From Effrenium voratum (Eukaryota > Sar > Dinophyceae > Suessiales > Symbiodiniaceae), in NCBI GenBank assembly GCA_963377175.1, contig CAUJNA010000591.1, positions 407,501 to 471,500 on the forward strand: DNA of 64,000 nt, written 5' to 3'. Positions within the stretch are counted from its first letter, which is position 1. Each line of letters begins with the position of its first letter. Positions 58,465-64,000 of this stretch are shown piece after piece. Below the pieces are notes generated by a model. That model had not been told where the DNA came from. It saw only the letters and a list, made by a program, of their open reading frames with translations, and ran no database searches. Made by a program: the position numbers and the translations under genes.

Positions 58465-58539
58465 CGCCAGGGGTGGTAGGTGGTGGGGTGCCCGTACCCA
58501 TCATCCGGGTACTGCAGCAGGTCGTCGTCCTGCCCAAAC
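58465..58539 (-). CDS. LPMO-like exon 3
   Basis: 75 nt, acceptor CGCCAG|G, donor |GTGGCC. Encodes RFGQDDDLLQYPDDGYGHPT then TYHPW, leading into the conserved hPW.aPGsAPv block. Confidence 0.82.
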
Positions 58540-59140
58540 CTGGCGAAAATGCGGGTTGCAGCATCAAAGGAACAGTTTTCAGGATGGGGCGCCCCCGCTG
58601 AACCACCGGAAAACCGACATCGTGGAGCCCAGACGATCACGAGCGCTTCTCGCAACCGAAGCCCAGTGAAGGACTCCAATCGGGCTGCATGGGGTGAAGC
58701 AATGCATGCCCCTGTTGTTTTCTTGCGGCTTTGCTGTTGCAGGACCAGGGACACGGCAAGGAACACGATGGTTGGACTTTCGAAACTTCTATCGGACATT
58801 TTGACGTTAAAATATTGACAACCGAGACAAAAGAAAAGACGGACCAGGGTGGATTCGAACTACCATGGTCATGCGATTATGAACACACGTTCTGTAGCCA
58901 CTCAAGTTGTTGATAGGTGTTCCTGGAAAGCAACCTAAAGCCCCAACGATTCTTCCGGACCGCACCGAGGCCTGACTCCAAGATCAAAAAAAACCACTAC
59001 GTTTTCTGACAACCCCCTTTCAACAGCCAGCCACAACAACCAAATCGGCTTTTCTACGAGCAAATCCTCCGAAAAAGGCGTTCTGCTTCTGTTTCCCCGC
59101 GCTGTTCGCTTTTTCTCCCGGGGCTCTCTCGGCTCAACGC

Positions 59141-59236
59141 CTCAGCGTAGGCTCCGCGGGGTCAGGGCAATCTGGGGCCGCGTCGTGGGATCCAGAGATG
59201 GCCGGGCAGCCGATCGAGGTGCCCTGGCTGTACCAC
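59141..59236 (-). CDS. LPMO-like exon 2
   Basis: 96 nt, acceptor CCCCAG|G, donor |GCGTTG. Encodes QWYSQGTSIGCPAISGSHDA, the conserved W(F/Y)xQGxxIGCP block, then DCPDPAEPTL. Confidence 0.85.
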
Positions 59237-59906
59237 CTGGGGTAGCCGGCTGGGCGCGTTGAGGCCCAAAGGACGACAAAAGCAACGGGTTGGACCAGTG
59301 ACGTTTGCAAGATATTGGCTTAGACCAAGGCCTAGTGAAATCGAAACCCACCAACCAACCAACCAAGCAAGCACGCAAACAAATAAGAAGGTGTGAACAG
59401 GTTTTAAACTCGCATCCAACATGGTCCACTGCATTTTCTCCTTTAAACATAGGGTCCAATGGAAACTGCAGATCCTCACAAACCAGAGGCCATGGTCATG
59501 GGCCGCCCCCAAATTTCATCGAAAGAGCACGCCCAAATCACCCAAACTAACATCACATGATGTTTAACTGAACCAAGAGACACAATGATCTGGCTAGGTG
59601 TCTCACAATACGGGGCCCGCAAAACTTGTGTCTCTCCTTTTGATGTACCTTTAAACCAACATAGAAAAAAAATAAGAAACGCCACAACGTGGATGACCCA
59701 TCCAAACAAACAGAACCCTTACAGGCTTGATGATTCTAGAACAAACACAAACAAACGGAACCCTCAAAAGACAAAACCAGAACCTATCTGAAAGAGAAAC
59801 ATATCCCACGCCACAAAAACACAATGGCCCCTCTAAACTTAAAGTGATGCGACCAAAACTGGGACGGAAACGAGCAGAAAAAACCCTCGAGGCCAAAACG
59901 AGTGGC

Positions 59907-60034
59907 TGGCAGGCGCCCCCCGCGCAGCTGGGTGCCAGCAGTCCCATCCCCTGGGAGTTCCTGGGCGGGGGCTCGTAGAGCGCCCCGTGGCCCAGCGCCC
60001 CAAACGGCGCCAACGCGAGCGCCAGGAAAGCCAT
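59907..60034 (-). CDS. LPMO-like exon 1 (signal peptide and N-terminal His)
   Basis: Starts at the ATG at 60034. A 15-residue hydrophobic signal is followed by HGALYEPPPRNSQG; the His after the predicted cleavage site is the first copper ligand in this family. Ends GGAC plus two bases at a GC donor. Confidence 0.85.
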
Positions 60035-61273
60035 GGCCGGGGGTTGCGGAGTTCCGGTGGCAGCTGCTGAGGGTTGCGCCGGGGTTCGGCTTGCGCTCTT
60101 TGGCGGTGGCTTGGGAGCGCGGTGGGTCTTGTGTCAACTTGGGGTTTGGTGCAGGTTGAGGGGAGAAACTAGTTGTAGGTTTTCGTTAGGCAGATTGGAG
60201 AGCGCATTGAAACACAGCTTGGAACCAGGGTGGTAGAAAACACCATGGTATCCCTGGAAGTTGCTTTGGAACCGAACCGATGTCATGAACTTCTGGCCAG
60301 TGCAGCGGAAGCATGGACCCGCCCAGAACACGTAAGCACCAAACGTCATTTGCCATCATCAAGACTCGGCCATGGTCATGGGCCCTTTAAACGAATAAGA
60401 AAACCATGCTTGTCGAAAATCCTTGAAAGATTGGTGACCATCTCTTGCAACCCAAGTAAAATTGTATATTCACCACGGCACATATGATTTGTGACGTGTC
60501 CCTCGGCCAACATGTCCTGGCCCAAAACGGAAGAACAACCTCCCCAGAATCTCCTGGGAACCCGCATGGAAACTTCCAGAACCGCAACAACCCCGTGGCT
60601 AAGACCACTGAATTCAGAACCAAAGCGAGCGAGATGTTGGCCCCCGCCCCTAGAAGTTGATTGCAACTCCCTTGAATGTGGCAACATGGATGGGCTTAAT
60701 GAAACCTTCGAGATCTGTCGATGGATTTCAACACCCCTGATTGGATTTCGGATTTTCTGTATGTGCGAAGTTTGCATGAATCGGCCTTCACAAATCCAGG
60801 TCTGGCCATACTAAACTGTTTTTTTAGGCCCGCTTTTGGGCAGTTGCTTTAAGATGGAAACCGAAAGCAAACCACCATTGAAGGGGTTCCTCTATATGTT
60901 GACACACACACACACACAAATGGCCGCAAAGGGAACCTCTTTCCTAAGGGAAGGTATATAGTTTGATCTGCTTTCAAACAGCCACGAGTTTGGTTGTGTA
61001 GCAAAACCCAGCGCTTACAGTTGCCGTTGTAGTAAGTACGTATCCCAAAGGACTCTTCAAGAAGCAACAGGAATATGACAAGTGCCTACTCTTTTGTGTC
61101 TAAGACCGACACTGAAAAACATTCAAGAAGGAAAGGGACGCGGGATGTGGTGTTCTGCCACAAGGTAATCTTGTCTTTGTACTCATGCAGCAGCCCTTGA
61201 AAGTCAACATGTTCCCCGTGTCACCAGACTCCCAGCATCCCAGCCCAGCCGGGCCCCAGCCCAGTCCCTCTGT
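60035..61273. other. Intergenic, between unrecognised gene and LPMO-like gene
   Basis: 1.2 kb between two minus-strand genes. Holds the 5' leader of the LPMO-like gene. No TATA-like box or other signal stood out. Confidence 0.45.
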
Positions 61274-61622
61274 TCACGCCTTCTTTGGTTCCTCCGCGGC
61301 CACGTAGCCTACCAAACTGATGGCCCCGCGGGTTTGAAGGTTTGAAGCTTTTGGGTGCGTTTGGCTTTCCAAGGCGTTCCCCATCTCAGTTGCCCAAAGG
61401 ACCCAGAAATAAAAGGTTGACCTTTTGGGGCCATGACTAAAAATGGACCAAAACTGGAAAACCAAAAGGTTAAAAGGTCGGCTTCGGGCAACTGAGCCAT
61501 TAACTTGTAGAGGCCTTCTCGAGGCAAGGTGTCCATGAAACAAATGGGGGCTTTCTTGCCAGTTCCCCCATTGACACGAGCACCCTTGGCACAAAACGCG
61601 CAGTCAAAGGTTACGTTCTTAG
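61274..61622 (-). pseudogene. 3' end of an unrecognised gene, split by a small inverted-repeat element
   Basis: Upstream part: NVTFDCAFCAKGARVNGGTG then KKAPICFMDTLPREGLYKLM, ending at 61497. A 112-bp inverted-repeat element with a 4-bp target duplication follows. The downstream part, MGNALESQTHPKASNLQTRG then AISLVGYVAAEEPKKA, ends at a TGA at 61274. Removing the element and one target copy leaves an open frame. Splicing at GC (61497-61496) to AG (61386-61385) would also keep it. No family is recognised. Confidence 0.4.
61385..61496. mobile_element. Inverted-repeat element family 5, copy 2 (TSD CCAT)
   Basis: 112 bp, ends CTCAGTTGCCCAAAG / CTTCGGGCAACTGAG, flanked by CCAT on both sides. It interrupts an open reading frame. 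Confidence 0.88.
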
Positions 61623-64000
61623 GATTCCAAGAGTGGCACATCAGCAAACAAACTCATGCAACTTGGGGGTACAGGCAAAGTCACTTTTTCACTAGCGCCA
61701 AAGCTGGGCATGTCCGTGTTCATACGACCAGTTCTCTTGGTGTGCTATTCAGTGCGCGCCCGCAGTTCCACGAAGGGTGCAAGCAAATGGGGGGAACATT
61801 CCATCTTTCTTGCCTCCCATTTGCTTGCCGGGTAAATTGGTCTTGACGGATCGTGCCAGGTCGACCTCCCGCAGGCAACACGACATCACCAACCTGGGCT
61901 TTTGACAACCTGCCCTGCTTTTTCACGATGGTCTTCCCGATGCAACAGAAATGAACCAATGAACCACCACCCTTCCAAAACAAATTGATGAAGAAAAGTC
62001 GAGCAGGTGATGCGTTCAAAGCATAGACAGTTTGAGTTCAAAACCACATAATCGAAGCAACCAAATACCCCAAGCGACTACCCCAAGCCGCTAGTAATTG
62101 CCAGCCAGCTACCAATGCTTGGATTGACAAAAAACGGAAACATAATGGAGCTTCTCAACACTTGCGACCCCCATCCAAGTGACTGATTTGCTTGCTTATA
62201 CTGCCTTCAAACCAGTCCCAGCAAGGGTTCCCATTTCCAACCTTAGCACATCTACGAACCAAGCTTAGCCATGATATTGTTTGCGTTCCTTTTGTGAACA
62301 GCATCCAAGAGCCTGTTCAACCAAACCCCCTTCACGGCTTCTTGGGACAAAAGCTAAGAACCCCGTTAATCTGGAAGGGTTAAGCCTGCAAGACTGCAAG
62401 ACAGGCCCAACCAGCTCTCGATTCGCCTCGTTTATCTGGGAGAAAGCAACTCGGGCCTGGCCGAGATGGAGTTGACAAAAACGCCCGCCGAACGGGGTCT
62501 CTGCAATCCTCACCCCCTAACAAGGGTCCTCCTAATAATGTATATATGTATATATAATCTGGGACGGGTCAAAAAAGGTCCCCTAGTATTCAAGGATTGT
62601 TAAGACCTGTGCCTGAGGGGAGAGGCTTGCAATGGAGGCAGTGAGGCCGTCGAGGGGTAAGTTGGTGGGGATGCTTGCAACATATGTGTAGTGCACGGGT
62701 CACATGGGTGTTCCTTTCTGCCATCGCATGTTCAATCAGGTTGGATGGTTGATCAGCTACACATCATGCATTTCCCACTTCCAACCGCACGCTTCAGCTT
62801 GCATGTGTAGCAGCTTTGACCTTGATTGCGTAAATGGCTACTCAGAACAAACTGTGGAGTGCTGTGGCCAGTACCCACGCTGTTGTGTGTTCTACTATGC
62901 ACGATGAGAGGTCATAAACACGTTATTCCGCAGTGGCCGAGTATCACTCGCATGAGCATGTCCTGTACAGTCTAGGCCCCTGCCCGTATCACAGCAGCTT
63001 GGAGATTCCTCCGATTAGTGAGGATCAGGCTTGTGCTTTCAGAAGGGCAAGCCGTCCATAGTGTTCAAGTCCGAATACACAGAAACCTGACATCAACACA
63101 GAATCCGAGTTCAACATCCATTCCGAGGCCCGTCGGGTCAGCCTTGGCAGCGCGAATCATATTGCCCGGAAATTGCCCAGAGAGAATTCCTTCGCCTAGT
63201 GCATGTTGCCAGGTGCGGATCTCAATTCTATAGGGCATGAGTCGGATGCGATTGTCAGCTTGAGCCACTCACGCACACCGGCTGGTGTTTAAAGGGGCCA
63301 CCCCATCTGTAACATAGCCTGCACTTGCTGCAGTCAGATCAACCAACAGCACCCAGTCAAATCGAGGCACCCAGCCTTCAGTGAAGACGGAAGCGCTGTG
63401 CACTAACTGCAATCTTTCACCAATACACAAATGGAATCGTGGCCGAGCATCTCCCCAATCTCATTGACGAGATCCATCGGCATCATGGGCTCATGGGGCG
63501 CCTGAACTCCCTTTGATGTCTGCGACGAATAAAAGCACCTCAAGCAATCTGTTGATGTTGGGGGGGCAGCTTTTCTTGGGCTGGGTCACAGAAGAACAAA
63601 TATTGGTCGAGGACTGCCCAAAGCCGACAGGGACAAGAACAAACTATCAAGCTGAGTAAGCGCATGGATCGTGTGAATCAGATTGGGGAAATGCTCAGAC
63701 ACCCAGATTTGTTTGTCTATCCCAGAAAGGTGTGCGACACATGAAACGCAGAGATCCTACATACGAACAATTATACTAGTGGGGCCTTTAAACCAAAACA
63801 CACAACAAGGACAGGCTGGTTGTTTTGTTTGCTGCTCGGCCTTGCTGGCAACAATCTCACGGGATAAGAACAAGCGGCCTTGAAGGAAACAAACACTAAG
63901 GATACACCTGTCTAAATCAACCAATGCCAAGCAACATTTGTAAGAACATGCATTGTTTCTGGGGGAAAACGAGGTGTCGTAACCTGCAAAAGCAATGCGG
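61623..64000. other. No supported gene apart from a weak exon at 63.07-63.27 kb
   Basis: Plain sequence with a short TATATGTATATATAA stretch at about 62541. Nothing else recognised. Confidence 0.35.
63065..63268 (-). CDS. Possible exon, unknown product
   Basis: A 67-codon open frame with protein-like composition (LMPYRIEIRTWQHALGEG and on). No domain is recognised and no splice sites are fixed. Confidence 0.25.
   Translation of the reverse strand: MAQADNRIRLMPYRIEIRTWQHALGEGILSGQFPGNMIRAAKADPTGLGMDVELGFCVDVRFLCIRT

Larger units (their letters stand above)
41035..60034 (-). other. Gene span: secreted, membrane-anchored LPMO-like protein, 13 exons
   Basis: Thirteen minus-strand exons join without a frame break to 1,503 nt (500 codons plus a stop). 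The product has a signal peptide (MAFLALALAPFGALG) and His16, which would be the N-terminal histidine of the copper brace. It has LPMO-type blocks (WYSQGTSIGC, HPWRYPGSAPVGD, EVAWGLAANHGGGYQYRLC, STWTMNPIP, GEYVLSWRWDCE, IWSSCADVTI), a Cys-rich linker and a transmembrane helix near the C terminus. Such copper enzymes oxidatively cut chitin or cellulose. The protein probably acts at the cell surface or theca (inference). Seven donors are GC and five GT; ten of twelve acceptors are AG|G. Intergenic space upstream is 1.2 kb. A likely trans-splice acceptor, CCTCAGCAG, lies about 40 nt before the ATG. Confidence 0.8.

Noticed and set aside
58849..58915. tRNA-like sequence with GTTCGAATCC and a CAT anticodon-like loop
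   Set aside because: The acceptor stem does not pair and the T stem has a mismatch; at most a decayed tRNA-derived SINE.

Overview
The window looks like nuclear DNA of a dinoflagellate, probably a Symbiodiniaceae-like alga. Five things point this way. A 16-nt piece identical to the 3' part of the dinoflagellate spliced leader occurs twice. All recognisable genes are on the minus strand. Exons are short (59-163 nt). About half of the inferred introns start with GC, and almost all end in AG followed by G. The rest is dense in microsatellites, minisatellites and small inverted-repeat elements. No bacterial operon, rRNA or convincing tRNA was found.

Layout, read on the minus strand from high to low coordinate. 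63.3-63.0 kb: a possible exon. 61.6-61.3 kb: the 3' end of an unrecognised gene, split by a small transposon. 60.03-41.04 kb: a 13-exon gene for a secreted lytic polysaccharide monooxygenase-like (AA15/LPMO_10-like) protein. Its exons join in phase to exactly 500 codons plus a stop, with a signal peptide, an N-terminal histidine after cleavage and a C-terminal membrane helix. 39.7 kb: an unassigned exon. 38.8-16.5 kb: an omega-like glutathione S-transferase gene in at least seven exons. 5.4-2.9 kb: three exons of an HPP-family membrane protein, whose 3' part is not seen. Weaker exon candidates lie at 13.1, 9.6 and 63.1 kb.

The main feature is an 11.8 kb retroelement (24229-36061). It sits in sense orientation in a 13.3 kb GST intron. 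It encodes a tyrosine recombinase (YR), a reverse transcriptase with RNase H, a zinc-finger Gag-like protein, a DNA-methyltransferase-like domain and a large unknown protein. It has split direct repeats in the order A1...B1A2...B2, the hallmark of Ngaro/PAT-type YR retroelements. The layout is unusual: the YR half (A1 to B1) and the Gag/methyltransferase/RT half (A2 to B2) form two 5-6.6 kb units, each with its own A and B. Each A repeat carries the spliced-leader piece about 70-80 nt upstream of a start codon. A 15-nt in-frame motif, GGTGCC-NNN-GGCCCC (protein G-A-x-G-P), recurs through both halves. Several frameshifts and two in-frame TGA codons suggest this copy is inactive, or that some indels are assembly errors.

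Small inverted-repeat elements (about 110-130 bp) recur in the introns. Seven copies of one family and about six of another all lie in the same orientation, and several abut splice sites within 8-50 nt, so they resemble introners. The remaining space is intron or intergenic DNA with large simple-repeat tracts at 2.0-2.7, 17.0-17.5 and 52.6-53.4 kb.
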